A stretch of DNA of 64,000 nucleotides. It comes from Chaetorhynchus papuensis. Its lineage: Eukaryota > Chordata > Aves > Passeriformes > Rhipiduridae. Position numbers and translations under genes: made by a program. Each line of letters opens with the position of its first letter. Position 1 is the stretch's first letter. Positions 33,901 to 45,589 of the stretch are shown here, piece after piece. The notes beneath the pieces are model-generated. The model saw nothing but the letters and a program-made list of their open reading frames with translations. It did no database searches and was not told the origin of the DNA. The DNA lies in the NCBI GenBank assembly GCA_013396525.1, contig VWYX01000285.1, forward strand, positions 59,497 through 123,496. Direction: 5' to 3'.

Positions 33901-36475
33901 GCCGAGTTTTTCCTGGAGAAGAGATGGTGAACCTTGCTGCAGTAGACAGGAGACAGCTCAGCCAAGGGCTGCAGCACCTTGTGAATAGAGCAGAGATAAA
34001 AACATAACGTGGGTTATAATCCAGCCTCTCCCTGGAGGCCCCTGCTCTGTGAAAGCAGCAAACCCTCCCCGTGGGTACCTTTTCTTGCCTTTCTTTTCTT
34101 TCTGGGCCATTTGCTTGCAGCAAGGAGAAGCTGCCAGGTTCCTTCTCCTGCTGACCAGTCATGTGCTCAACAGGGCTGCTGGTACCAGTTTTCTGGCCTG
34201 CTTGGCTGTGTGGGAAGGGTGATGAGCCACCCAAATGCTGGAGGATGGGAATGCCCAAAGATGCATGGCTAGATGTCACAGGACCTGGACCTCAGTGGAA
34301 ATAAAATTTCTGACATAGCAGAAAAAGAGTATTTTGTCCAACCTGTCAACTCTTCTTCATCCTCACTTGCTCTTTCTGGAAGACATGGATTGCATCCATC
34401 ATGTCTTCAAATACCCACCTAAATGCTTATCTGAGGAGTCTCCCTCTTTTATTCAGGGTCTGTAGTTTAAAACACGTGTATCCATTCCCCCTCTCCTCCC
34501 TTCCCAGCTGAACCAAGGCCACCTTTCGCTGAAACCCTTGGCCTGACACAGCACCCTGCAACCCCTCCGTGCTGTCGGGACCGTGTTATTCCCCACAGCA
34601 GCAGTGGTGCAGGGCAGTGAATCGTTTCCTTAAAGCCTTTTCAGGAACAAATGTGTTGCTGGAAACCACTTGAGTCACTGCCCCAGTGCACGACCTCGGG
34701 CAAGTCATTTCCCCTCCCTGAGCCACCATTTCAGCCTTCACCCCGCATTGGTCTGGTCGCTGTGAACTGTAAGATCATCAGGGCAGGGCTCTGACTCTCA
34801 CAGAGATGCACACAAGTATGAAAGCAAGATAAAGCCAGGGACTTCTGGCTCAAAAAATGGGGGAGGGAATGGTGAACACAAACCCCAGGAATGTTTTGGT
34901 CACTTCTGCTTTGGGAATTTAATAAGAAAACAGTTTTTCCTACTTCCCTGCCGCTGTGTGGGAAAAGTTTTATTAAACTTTTTTCATATTTGAAACATCT
35001 GAGAGTTTTGAGTTTCCCTTAATTGTCTCTTTCCCACCCTCACTCAGCACAGAGAAAGAGGAGGAAAATAGGGAAAAATGATTAAACTGAAAAATAATGT
35101 CGGAGGCCGTTAGAACTTAAATGTTTCCTTTTAATGCTTTGGAACTTTCCAAAGACGAGGAAGTCATGAAAGGTTGGAGCAGCAATTAAAAACAAATTAA
35201 AAAAAAAAAAAGAATCCCATACAAGGGATTTCATAGTAGGCGCTGAAGCTTCAGGAGCTTTAAATAGGAGATTTTTAGAGCTGTTTCCCTTCCTCTGCTT
35301 TTTCAGTGGAAGGGCATAACAGAACCTCGGGGTGGGAGGTGCCTCCTGTGACCAGAGACAATCCCAGCAGGATTGGCATGGTCCAAATGGGAGGGTTTTA
35401 GCCCCACCTCTCTCTGTAACTAAATGCTGTAGGTCTCAGGTGCACACTCTGATCTCCTCTGCCACGGGAGGGGATCATCTTGGGCTGTCTTTAGGACTGT
35501 GGAACACAGCAGATTTGTGTGTAAATAGAAGGGGCTGATCCTGTGTCAGGAAGAGCCTCCCAGCGCAGGTTCCTGTCATTCAGCCCTGAGAAACAGCCTG
35601 GCACATCCCTGTCTGGGTCTGGAGGGGGCTGGGTTAGCTCCCCTCCTCTGCTACAGTGTCCTGGGCAGTCCCTGAATAGTCCCTGTCACCCCCAGGAATG
35701 TGGTGGTGTCACAGCTCCCCAGGGTGGGGTTAAAGGCTGGGGACATTTGGGATGGCTGGGTGCTCAGGCAGGGCAGGGACGGAGAGCTGGGAAGGTGTCA
35801 GTCTGGAAATCACATGAACCATCTCAGGCAGATGGGAGCAACACAAAGAGCACGATGTCCATTAAACTGGTGGCTTCATCTTGTCCCTTTACTCCTGTTT
35901 CTGTTGCTGTAAATAGGACTCTTCAGGCAGCCTTCTCCCCCTGCAGCTGTGCTCCTGGGGACAAACCCCATCAGAGAGTCTCTCATTTCTCCTAAGCAGC
36001 CTCCGGTGGCCCAGGGGAGAGAGTCTGGAGCAGGGAGTGGTGTTTGTGAAGGTTCTGGTGTGCAGGGTGCTCCGTGGGAGACACGGTGCACCAGCTCTGG
36101 CCTTTTCTGGGTGTCCCTGGAATGCATTTCCCACCACACAGCCTCTTCTGGCTGCTCCTGACCGCCCAGCAGCAGCACGCATGATTCAGCCCAGTGCAAA
36201 TCCGTGTGGAATTTGGCTTTCCTGAGACACAGAACTTTCTTTTTAACGCTGTCCAGGGGGATCTGCCTCGGAGCAGCCCTGCAGATCACCTCCAGGAGCC
36301 TTGCTCCTTCCCTTTCCTGAGACACTCTGTGCTGCTTTAGCAGGTACCAGTTTATAGACGTGGGGAAGAGGTGATATTCCAGGAGGATGGATGTACAAAC
36401 AAGATGGCTTGTGCAAGGAAAAGCTCATAGTGGGGTGGAAGTGGGTGGAAACGCTGTCTCTGTGGAGCTGAGGGA
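33900..36475. other. non-coding stretch, GC-richer in its right part
   Basis: No gene is supported. A MIR-like fossil is listed separately at 34680-34800. A poly-A run lies at about 35199-35211. The GC-richer part 35320-36330 has frames to 150 codons on both strands over the same bases, with no domain, so they are treated as chance. Confidence 0.55.
34680..34800 (+). mobile_element. MIR/L2-related SINE fossil
   Basis: The core CGACCTCGGGCAAGTCATTT (34691-34710) followed by CCCCTCCCTGAGCC matches the well-known MIR core (ACCTTGGGCAAGTCACTTAA...TCTGAGCC). The piece CTGTAAGATCATCAGGGCAG (34767-34786) resembles the L2-type 3' tail. Divergence is high, so it is very old, predating birds. Assignment is from memory of the consensus. 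Confidence 0.65.
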
Positions 36476-36479
36476 AACA

Positions 36480-36765
36480 GCCGCCCTCACATCTCCTTCA
36501 TCATCTGAAACAAATGAAAACCGGGCTGATAAAATTCGTGATGCTGTTCCCAGCTGTTTCATTGTAAGGAAAGTTTCCTTGCGTGGAAAGGAACTGAAAA
36601 CTAGGGATGTAATTGCTGCAAAACGTAACAGTATCCAGCAAAAATTACAGCTACTCGATGAAATATATATTTTCTCGGCATCAGCATAAAAGAAAGAACA
36701 TTCTCATCCAGAAATGGTATGTAAATAAATAAACTCTAATTGGTTTGACAATGCCCCTTTTCCTG
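36480..36765. promoter_or_regulatory. candidate conserved element
   Basis: Repeat-poor block with scattered CpGs (ATTCGTGATGC near 36535, TTGCGTGG near 36579, ACTCGATG near 36653, TCTCGGC near 36673) and a homeodomain core (CTCTAATTGG near 36734). The 3' part of a 100-codon plus-strand frame (36387-36689) crosses it. The predicted peptide looks mildly protein-like but has no domain I recognise. Confidence 0.28.
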
Positions 36766-39070
36766 GCAGTGCCAAGAAAACTAGCATTGTAATTACACAG
36801 TTCTGGGCAGACATGTGGTTTCCATTAAGAAAGACTTGTGATTGACTGAGTTCATGAGGCATGTCAGGAAAAACACATCAATGTCTTTATAACATGAAAA
36901 AATAGATCCAAATTTACTTCCAACTTCATGAGAAATGTGCATTTGTAAATAATCTTGAACACGGGATGATGAATGGAAGGCAGGCAAGACACTATCAGGA
37001 AAATTTGCCAAATTCATTCTAAAATATAACCTTAGGCAACTAAATGCACTTATTTCTTTTTGTAAGGAGAGTTTCTTGCACTTTTGGCGGGCATTTAAAA
37101 TGTTCCTAACCTTTTTTTCCCCCAGTTGTTTCTGTTCAGCAGTGTAGTAATCGAAAATGTTTCCAATGAAAACGAAAACGATATTCAAAGTCAAAAGTAA
37201 AACATTTTGTTTTACCTACATCACGCAAGAGCACTCAGAGCTGGGACTCAAGCTTTAAGAGTGAAAAACCTGCATGCAGGACTTTTTTTTATTCAGTGAA
37301 AAAGGGAAGTGGGTAAGGGAAGTTAGGTAAGGGAAAATTTTATCTAAGAAGATTTTAAACTAAAATTCTAATGACTCGTTTTAATCACTTAATGTGACTA
37401 AAATGTTGGATAGTTTATTTTCTGCCTTAGCATAAATACTTTTAAAATGACAAACATTATAGGATGCTGCCAAATACTGTCATCTCTTGGCAACCTTAAC
37501 ATTTTATGCTAGATGTATTTTTCTTGACAACAAAACAATTCTGACTGTTTCTCCTCTTCCCCCTCTTGAAAGACAGCAGTGGCAAATACAGGGTGTTTTT
37601 AAAATGGATTATATCTGTTATGATTTCTTCTACATATAAATAAAGATTTAAAATCTACTGAGTTAAGAAAAAAACCCAACATTTGCGGTCACTGACTGTG
37701 CCCTTTTACAATTGTGTTAAATAATAACATTTCTTTCTTGACCCCTCCCAATATAAATTGAAAGAAAAATCTTAATTCTGTGACAAGAAACATTACTTTT
37801 ATGGCTGGGTCACAGCACAGTGAATGTATCTGTCCTGCTGTGACTCACTGCTCTGCCACAGGCTCCTGGCATGGACATGGGCAAGTCATTTAAATTGTTT
37901 TGTGTCTCCACCTCATTGTTGGGAGGTTAAAATCCACTAATCACTGTGAAGTGCTTGCTTGGCTCAGCAGGGAGGGTCAGACAAGTACCTAGAAATATAT
38001 GCCAAATCTGGCAAGGGATTTGGATTGTGCAGTGTGGCTACAAAGTGGTTTAAGACTTTTTTAAAAAAATAATTCATTTTAAAATCTTGTTGAAGTCGCA
38101 GCAAAGACTATTCTGTTGAGGTAACAGACAATGGTAAGAAGTAAAAAAAAGGGTTTAAATTGTTCAAATGGTACAGGAGCTGAGCCATAGAAACACAAGC
38201 TTCTTAAATTATTAGAAAGATTGAGATCAAGCTTTAGAACATTTAGAAACTTCATGGGGCAAAATTACTTGTAGGAAACCAAGTGCAATTTTTCCTTGAG
38301 AGGAAGAGCACCCTGTTGCTTACAAACACCTTTGGAGCTTGGTCAGAATGGCAATGGGCTTCTTTAGCTTATTTCTTCCTTCCCAGAGATAATTTGGAAG
38401 TGTGGTTTATTTAGATCATTCTCACCCCAAAAAACCCACAGACTGGACAAAAGGGCTTCTCAGATGCCTTTTGACCAACTAGTCCCTGCTATTAAATTTG
38501 CTCACAGCAGAGAACCCTATCTTGCACAATTAGCTTTTTCTAGGTATTTTAAGGAACAGCAGGACAACAATCTTATAGGTCCTCAACAACAAACTTCTCA
38601 GAAAGAGAAATTATAGACTTTTCTCAAATGGTCACACCCCCTAAAAATCTGTATTCTCTTTTTGGCCGTGCCTTTTGTATGCATGTATCAATAACTGCTT
38701 ATGTAAATAAGCTTTTAGGTAGCGTGCTTGGGAAATAACATTTTTCAGGGGATGTATGCAAATTTTGGAGATCCACAGTTGGATTTCTGGTAATGGTACT
38801 GAATTTTTAAATCGTGGCAATCTGCACAGAATACCTAAATGCATCTCTATTGTATCACATCAACCTAAGAGGCATTGAAGGAGCATCTCTACTCACTTTA
38901 TTCCTTGGAATAGGCTCTAGAGTGTTATGAAGTGTGTGGTCAACGTGAAAGTGGCTTGGAAAAATCCCCCTCCTCACGCTGCCAGCTGAGCTCTCTCAAA
39001 GGGGAAGAACAGCTCATGGGGGGCCCAGAGGAGATGGGGAGGCTTTGAGAACTCATCGATTGCAGCACCA
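36765..39070. other. AT-rich non-coding stretch
   Basis: No gene is supported. AT-rich, mostly unique-looking DNA with a MIR-like fossil (37840-37960, listed separately). A minus-strand frame at 36793-37194 (133 codons) has no domain. The parts 37390-37680 and 38040-38260 are the most AT-rich. Confidence 0.5.
37840..37960 (+). mobile_element. MIR SINE fossil
   Basis: CACTGCTCTGCCACAGGCTC followed by CATGGGCAAGTCATTTAAAT (37876-37895) and TGTGTCTCCA matches the MIR core order (CTGCCACTTACTAGC, TTGGGCAAGTCACTTAA, CTCTGTGCCTCA). The later GTGAAGTGCTT (about 37945-37955) matches the MIR 'TGTAAAGCGCTT' segment. Old and diverged. Assignment is from memory. Confidence 0.7.
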
Positions 39071-39074
39071 GTTC

Positions 39075-39345
39075 TCTTCATCAGAAGATGATGAGCAATT
39101 TCTGGAACCATTGCATGTTTTATTAAAAATGCTTTTTATAGAAAGAATATCTCGCTCATAGTTTCTCCTGGTGCAGTTTCATTATGCTGTGCTTTCCAGC
39201 TCTGTGCAGGGCTGGTATTACTGATCGGCCCTATTAGCGAGGTTTCAAAAGAACAATCGTGTCTCTGTAAAACCATGGTGCAGCAGTTAAAAATAAACTC
39301 TCCCAGACTGATTACAAAATCAGCACCGTGCTGATGGCAAGAGAA
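39075..39345. promoter_or_regulatory. candidate conserved non-coding element
   Basis: Repeat-free block with a CpG-bearing homeodomain patch (CTGATCGGCCCTATTAGCGA, 39221-39240), a SOX-like AACAAT (39252-39257) and a 13-bp palindrome CAGCACCGTGCTG (39321-39333). No frame covers it. Enhancer-like by motif content. Confidence 0.38.
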
Positions 39346-39349
39346 ATGC

Positions 39350-42300
39350 TCCCTTTGCTGGCTGCCTGTTTATGTTTTGCTGGGAGTCTGGTGCCTTGGT
39401 TTTCGAGTCAGAAGGATGTCAGGACATTGGACTCTGCTGAGGCAGCCCGCAGTCATGATGGGTAGTCCAGAAAACCTAAAGCTACCTCTTTTCTCCTTAA
39501 AAAAATCTCAGGTTAACATAATGATTCTGGGTGAAGGGGCTGGTTTAATCATCCAATTTTCTGGGTTCAAGGTAAACCCTTGGCACTGTGATTTGGTGTC
39601 TGGGACTGATGACAAGCGCAGCTGAGCACTGTGCCCCAGCAAGCACCCAGTGCACAAAATACTCCACTGAAGTCAAGGCAGGGTAAGAGAGGCAATGAGA
39701 GTTATTGCTGAAACTCCTCAGAGATGGCCTGCTCAGTGCTCTTGTCATTGATTGTTAGATGCTCAGGAGACTTTATGGCTTCACTTTATTGTACAGTGGA
39801 GAGGTTTTTGGTGAACATAAAATTTGTTTTGGTTTGCTTGTGGAGTACCAGGAAAGACTGAGGTGAAATCTGTCATCTTGGTGTCTGTTGGGAATGCTGG
39901 AGGTGGTACAAGGTCCCACCTGTTAACCAGGTGTAGTACAATAGATAAGAATATTAGAGAATCTTCTACCCATAATCAAGCAGAGCTGTGGGTGTGACTG
40001 TGCTTGGGAAAAGCGTATTGGATTGGATATCTAGCTTGGATATCTAATTTTGAGCATTTGCTCTGTGTTCAGGAAGTTTGTGACATGTTGGTGGCAATGG
40101 CAGAGCCAGAGCCTTTTCCTTCTTCTTGCCTTGTCTGTGACCGAAGCCACGTCTCGTGGACAGAGGCAGAGGAAAGGGGGATTGCCAGCATGAAATCTGT
40201 GCACAAAATGGGGGATAACTCCTAACTACCAGCAAGAATCCGTCAATCCTTGTTCTTACTCTGAGTTTCACAGAGCTTTGGGGGGACTTGGCCACCTTGG
40301 AGTCACTGCTGCGAGAAGCAGCGCATCCCTTCGGAGCTCCTCCACATAAAAATGTGTGGAGCAGCGTTGAGCTGATCCAGGATTTCCACCCTGACGAGCT
40401 GTGGGGGGCGGTTTTGATGCCAGACAGCTGCGTGGCTGCTGATCCAGCTGCACTGCATTTAGGGAGAGGAAATTCAGGAGTCACTACCACAGGGGCAGGC
40501 TTTTAGTAGCATCAGATGTTTGGGGCTGAGCTTCTCCCAGCCCTGCTTTACCAGGCAGCTACAGCTCCTCTGTCCATCTGTTCCCAGCTCCAGAGATGAT
40601 GGATAGGATGCTGAACGCCCTCTTTCTGAGTAACCTAATGCCAGAGTCACAAAAATACGAGGATCTTTCTGCTCTGTAGGAATCTGCTTTTCCATTGCTT
40701 TGAAAGGAAAGTTAAGCATCCAAACTGAAGTTTAGGTAGCTAAATGCGCTCGTGGATCTTGGATTGAAGCGAATCACTTAGGCAGGCTTGAATATGATAT
40801 CTGTAATATATCACTTTGCTCCTTGTTTAAATATTTATGAGGAGGACTTGGGGCGAGGCAAGGGGGGTGATGAGGCTGGGTGTAAAGGGAGAGAGGGCAT
40901 CGGGCACTCTCTGATGTCACTGCAGATGAGTCATTTCTCCACATTAAGGCTTATGAGCCTTACCAGGTTAAAAAGAACACTTCGAAAATATTTTTAAAGC
41001 CTTTAAAGTGCCTGGGCAAGTTCAGGAGAAAGTTTTTGGTTTTTTTTGGTTGCTATTTGGCAGAGAACTGGGCACTGGTGATTTCCAGTTGTACCTCCAG
41101 AAACGAAAATCTCTTATGAGACTATTTGACATCTGGTCAAATGAGGAGGATTCAGGGAGTTTAACCTGCAGGAAAACCTTCTTTTGGGGCAGATAAGAAC
41201 CCCCTAAGTTTAAAGGAGAAAAACTCCATATTTGCATGATCTGAGATTCTCTGTGCACAATTCCTTTGGCTTATCCAACGAGGTTCACCTTGGTGGGAGT
41301 CTCAGTCCTCCCACCCCTGTCCTGGATGGCAGGTGCTGCTCCAGGTTGCAGAAACCTGGTCATGGCACGTGCCTTCTAAGGGCACTGGAGACGGGTAATC
41401 TTCAAACTTGCTGCTTAATTACTTCAGCTTCATCCCGTTACTCCCTATCCATGCAGCTGGAATCTCTCAGTGATATTGGAATCAGATACCTGATGGGATG
41501 GCCTCGGAGCAGCTGAGGTTATGGTGCTAGATAGTCTTAATAGGAATATGCAGTCAATTACACTCTCAGGAAGGCAATAAATGACTGTACCTTTTCAGAA
41601 AGTGCATTTGTATACACAAAAACTCCTCGTGTTTCCTTTTGGTTCCTTTTCTTTTCACTTTTTAAAAAAAAAAATCTTTCAATTTCCAGGAAACATAACC
41701 AAGTGGGAGACAAAGCTTTTTCAGTGAAAATGCCAAATAGAGTGCTTGTTTCATTTAAATTCCTGCCTTGAAAAGCAATAATCTCATATTTAGAAAAAAT
41801 TACAGTGGAGGATGGAGAGTAATGAAAATGCAGAGCTGAGGTCTATTTGTCCCATCTGGGGTAAAGCAGGGTTATGGAAAACCTTCTAATGAGGTGAATA
41901 TGTTCTAATGCACATTTGATTTTTTTTTTTTTTTTTAATACTCAGGCTATTTCTGCAGACTGCTTTAAAATATTGAATTAAGATGTGATTGTTTTCTGCC
42001 TGTTGGACTTTCCCTTCCAGCTCCAGAATGCCTTAAGCTGCCCCTTTTATTGTGCTCTGAGCAACATTTTAAGGTGCCAGTGTCATGCCATAGCCCGTCC
42101 CAAAATACATACATACTTTTTACATGCTCAGGTGGACCTAAAAGCAAGGTAACAAATGTGCTTTTGTAGGCTGTGTGCAGGCTGTGAGGTTACAGAATAG
42201 AAACAATGCAGTATTTAATATGGAAATAGTGATACATTTGCAGGTAGCACTTGAGTTTGTTATTTTCTGAGGGGATCTGGGGGCGTTGTGATGCCTCTAA

Positions 42301-42475
42301 CACATGTATATTCTAATAGTAATGCTTGCTGCAGTGATAATCTCCCGTACCAAAACAAATAACACATATTGGAATATGGAATTCAAAATTTTTATGATTG
42401 TTAGGTAAAGTGATTTTTAAATTGGTTTTTAATGAGTTCTAATATTTTAATACAACACAAATTTTCACGTTAGAG
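39350..42475. other. non-coding stretch
   Basis: No gene is supported. A fossil-repeat fragment (ACTCCACTGAAGTCAAGGCA, 39661-39680) and a small direct duplication (TTGGATATCTA, about 40024-40046) are present. Poly-T is at about 41919-41937. A plus-strand frame at 40288-40506 lies in a locally GC-richer patch (40260-40520) and has no domain I know. The part 41520-42470 is AT-rich. Confidence 0.5.
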
Positions 42476-42479
42476 GTGC

Positions 42480-42735
42480 TTTATAGATTTTCTCTTTTTT
42501 TGTTTGTTTTAGACAATGGGATACAATATTACTTGGTGGGATAACATTTAATTAAAATATACTAATTTATGTATTTGTTTATTAGTCTTATCCCTAAAGC
42601 AGCAAAAAAAAATCTGCGTAATTTTTATGAAAAATGTAAATGAGGACTTTGGCATCACTAATAAAGTGGAATTAGCATACATTTAAAAAGTGGCTTGTTT
42701 CACTTTAATAACATTTATAGCAATCACTTTAAAAG
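42480..42735. promoter_or_regulatory. weak candidate conserved element
   Basis: Very AT-rich, with homeodomain cores (TTTAATTAAAATATAC near 42547, GTGGAATTAGCATAC near 42666) and no frame. AT-richness alone could explain the motif density, so this is a low-confidence call. Confidence 0.22.
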
Positions 42736-43039
42736 TGCTGCTTTGACTGGGAGCACAGTGAGCTTGCACTGAGGCAGTGGAAGGGGCTTCTCTTTCCCTG
42801 GGCCAGGTCTGAGGCTGTGTTTTCCCATCCTGTTCAGTCTGGTGGGACACTCCTGATGTGCCCCTTGGCTTGTCACACCCTGGTGCCTGGGGTGTGGGGC
42901 TGGTCCGGGTGTTGGTGGCTGGGGGGATGTGCCAGTGGGAATCTGGCTCCTTCAGGACGGAGGCGTCTCCAGCGTTGGCTTTGGCTGAGGCAGGATCAGA
43001 CTGCTCTGGGAATAACCTTTCATTTTTCTAATTTCCTTT

Positions 43040-43325
43040 TTAGCTTTATTAGGTTTTACCTGATGAGGTCTTGTCAAAAAAAGAGAAGTTTCCTCTTATT
43101 ACTTTCGGCGTATGAAAAGTTGCAAGGCAAAAGCCCCGTTGGTCCCGAGACGGACAAAATTTCCATTGAAGTTTATAGGAATTTTGTCTGAGAAATGGCT
43201 GTTAAGATCAGGCCTCAGATTTTTATCCTGTGATCTAATGCATCATTGCAAGACGAGCAGGGTTGCTGGCAATCTGCTAATGAGGCTGGTTGTGTTTGAG
43301 TTCCTTTGTTGTTTTAATCCCAAGT
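43040..43325. promoter_or_regulatory. candidate element containing a fossil repeat
   Basis: A CpG-bearing stretch (CTTTCGGCGTATG near 43102, CCCCGTTGG near 43134, CCCGAGACGG near 43144) runs into a copy of the unnamed fossil repeat (43153-43225) and then into ATGCATCATTGCAAGACGAG (43239-43258) and CTGCTAATGAGG (near 43275). If conserved, it would be a repeat recruited as regulatory DNA. Confidence 0.3.
43153..43225. repeat. copy of an unnamed ancient repeat
   Basis: AAAATTTCCATTGAAG and TATAGGAATTTTGTCTGAG face each other as an imperfect inverted repeat, followed by GTTAAGATCAGGCCTCAG. I recall a dispersed fossil repeat of amniotes with the order 'inverted repeat around CCATTGACTTCAATGGG, then TTTTGCCTGAGTAAGGACTGCAGGATC-GGCCC'; this is the best copy of it in the window. 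I cannot name the family. Confidence 0.5.
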
Positions 43326-43329
43326 AAGA

Positions 43330-44510
43330 CTTCTGTAAGGTCCTGTAACTCGCTGTGGGCTCGCTCTGTGGTGTTGAGGGCCTGTGGTCAGCTAGGTCAG
43401 CTCTAGTAAGCCACAATTGTGGCCATCAGTGTGGCTGGACACAGAGAGAGGGGCCAGCTGGGCTGGCAGTGAGGAAGTCTTGGCGTTTTGGGCTTGTTTG
43501 AGAGTATTTGTATGCATTTATTAGAAAGAAAAAAGCAGTGTCCCCTCCCTCTCCTCTCCCAGTTTCTCATCTCTCTTAGTTTGCTTATAAGAATAATAAT
43601 AAAACCGAATACAGGAAGGTAAACAGCTCCAGAAAGGTTTTGAGAGGGCAATGCCAAGAGTTAATTTCTATGGCTAAAATACAAACAGGCTGAAAGCTGG
43701 TGCTCTCAAGGGGCAGTCTCATGGGGGGTGGCACAGGGATGTGGGGAATGGGAGCATTTGCATCTCCCTGTGCCCCCACCACCAAGACTGTGCCCAGTGT
43801 GAGGGCTCCTTGGCCCCCTGCCCCTTTGTGTGAAACAGAAAGGATTGTCTTCAATTCTCCTTTGTTTAAACCTCCCAAGGGGTTGAGATGCCCCTGAGGA
43901 TTCCATCTCCCCGATCCCACACCTTCTTCCCCACGGAAAACACCCCCAAATGCAGCCCAGCCCCTTCCCCTCCATCCTCCCCTCCTCCTTCCCACTGTTA
44001 CTTATTTGGGTTCACACTTCCCTTCAGGTCCTTTGCAGGCAGCCTGTGTGGGGCTGTTTGTTAACAACCTGTCAAGGAACATACGGGTTTGGGGAAAAAT
44101 ACGGAGTTTTTCACACAGGCTGCTCGGGCTGGTGAGGCAGCAGGAGCTGGGGGCCGGCTCTGCTCTGGGAGGCTGGCAGGACCTTTGAGGCCAGAGAAGG
44201 AGGGCTGAGGGCATCAGGATAGTCTGGAGCCACCAGGAAGGGATGGCAGAGGCCACTGAGGGATGGCAGAATCCCTGGAACACGCTTGGAAACGTGGGCA
44301 TGTGCTTTTGTGCAAAGTTTTCCCTTCCCTTCTTGGGTGCAGAGAAAGGGGTGCTGGTTTGCTGCCCATCCAGAGCAAATTTGCAGGAAACGACTGTGGT
44401 TGTTGTTGTTGTTGTTGTTTTCTCTTTCTCCCTCTCTTTTTTTTTTTTTTTTTGGTCAATTATCCACGTCACTGAAATGTTTTAATGAGGAAATCCTGAC
44501 TGCGGGAAGG
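43330..44510. other. non-coding stretch with GTT and poly-T repeats
   Basis: No gene is supported. GC-richer sequence at 43690-44260 has overlapping frames on both strands. A GTT repeat lies at about 44399-44419 and poly-T at about 44438-44453. No RNA gene was seen. Confidence 0.55.
44399..44454 (+). repeat. GTT microsatellite and adjoining poly-T
   Basis: About seven GTT units are followed by a pyrimidine-rich spacer and then a run of about sixteen T. Likely to be length-variable. The minus-strand Thr/Lys-rich frames and plus-strand Val/Leu-rich frames here are artefacts of the repeat. Confidence 0.85.
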
Positions 44511-44519
44511 TCAGGAGAT

Positions 44520-44800
44520 GAAAAGCAGAGCTGATTTTAAAAATAACGCCCAGTTTTACTGCGCGGCCAACTCCCAATGCGTTTTTGAGATGAAAGGGAA
44601 AGAAAAAGCTTCACAGTATTTAAGCAATAAAAGTGCTACAAGGAAAAGCTCTTTCATAGTCTTTGGCTGGCATGGTGAGGTGGCACAAGGTAGCGGGGGA
44701 AAACAGCTTCTTCAAAGCAGTGTGGGATGTAAAAAGTCCCTCACACAGGATTTATATTCACTGAATAGGTGTCTATGCGTGTGACTCCATATCACATATA
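44520..44800. promoter_or_regulatory. candidate conserved element
   Basis: Repeat-free block beginning with CpG-bearing AATAACGCCC and CTGCGCGGCC (about 44541-44566), then a HOX-like AGCAATAAAAGTGC (44622-44635). An 88-codon plus-strand frame crosses it without a domain. Modest support only. Confidence 0.28.
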
Positions 44801-45084
44801 GGTATGAGCAGATGTAGGGCCTGATTCTTTGGGCATTTTATGCAAATGAGAAACTTTTCTCATGAACAGTTGAGACGACCATAAATTGGACTGATTAAGC
44901 ACATGGTTAAATCTGAGCAGGATTTAGTTCACATACTTATTCCTGTATTCCTATATTCCTTCAGTGTAAAAACAAATTACCCTAATGTGACATTAATATC
45001 TATTTGCTACCATCTGGGATCTTTTAAAATGGTATTTAATTTCTTAATATTCTGAGACTTTTTTTCCTTAAAAATTTCATGTAT

Positions 45085-45520
45085 CATTAAAAAAAAAGTC
45101 TAGTCTAAGTCACAAATGCATCCTTTTTCTCATGTATATTTGATACCAGGCTCCAGTCTAATCTGATAAAGTGCACTTTGCCTGTGGTGTCTTACAATAA
45201 GCTGGCTGCATTAGTGCCGGGAAAAATCAATACCGATTTATAATTTACCATCGCAAAAACCTATCACTTTTTATGACCCTCCATCCTGGCTCATTAATAT
45301 TGCATTAAAACACACACACACACCCCACTGCAACAGGGCGAAATTGTAAGCTTGTCAGGTTTGTAGTCATAAAGAAATCTTTAATTGGTCTTAATTTGGG
45401 AATTCAGCATTAGGTTTTGTTTATTTGCCCGATGAATATTTTTTAAAGATCTTCCTTACTTTTGGTGGATTTCTAAAATGCATCCTGGTAATGCATCGAT
45501 TTCTCAGCCAACATCTCCTT
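45085..45520. promoter_or_regulatory. strong candidate conserved non-coding element
   Basis: About 430 bp with motifs AATCAATACCGATTTATAAT (45226-45245), CTCATTAATATTGCATTAAA (45290-45309), TAATTGGTCTTAATTTGGG (45382-45400) and CCCGATGAATATT (45428-45440). A short CA repeat (about 45310-45323) is the only repeat in it. No frame crosses it. The spaced CpGs in AT-rich context suggest constraint. Confidence 0.42.
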
Positions 45521-45537
45521 ACATTTTTCTTTTTCTT

Positions 45538-45563
45538 TTTTTTTTATTTTTTTTTTTTTTTTT
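45538..45563 (+). repeat. poly-T tract
   Basis: Two T runs separated by a single A, preceded by CTTTTTC, span about 45528-45563. This is simple sequence with no other signal. Confidence 0.85.
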
Positions 45564-45589
45564 CTGCTTGAAGATATGCTTTTCAAATA

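Noticed and set aside
36387..36689. 100-codon plus-strand frame with a mildly protein-like tail
   Set aside because: No recognisable family and no clear splice sites. Retained only as a candidate conserved element.
40288..40506. 72-codon plus-strand frame in a GC-richer patch
   Set aside because: Looks somewhat protein-like but has no domain and overlaps minus-strand frames. Too weak for a gene or pseudogene call.
44214..44485. Val- and Leu-rich or Lys/Gln-rich small frames
   Set aside because: Artefacts of the GTT repeat and poly-T on each strand.
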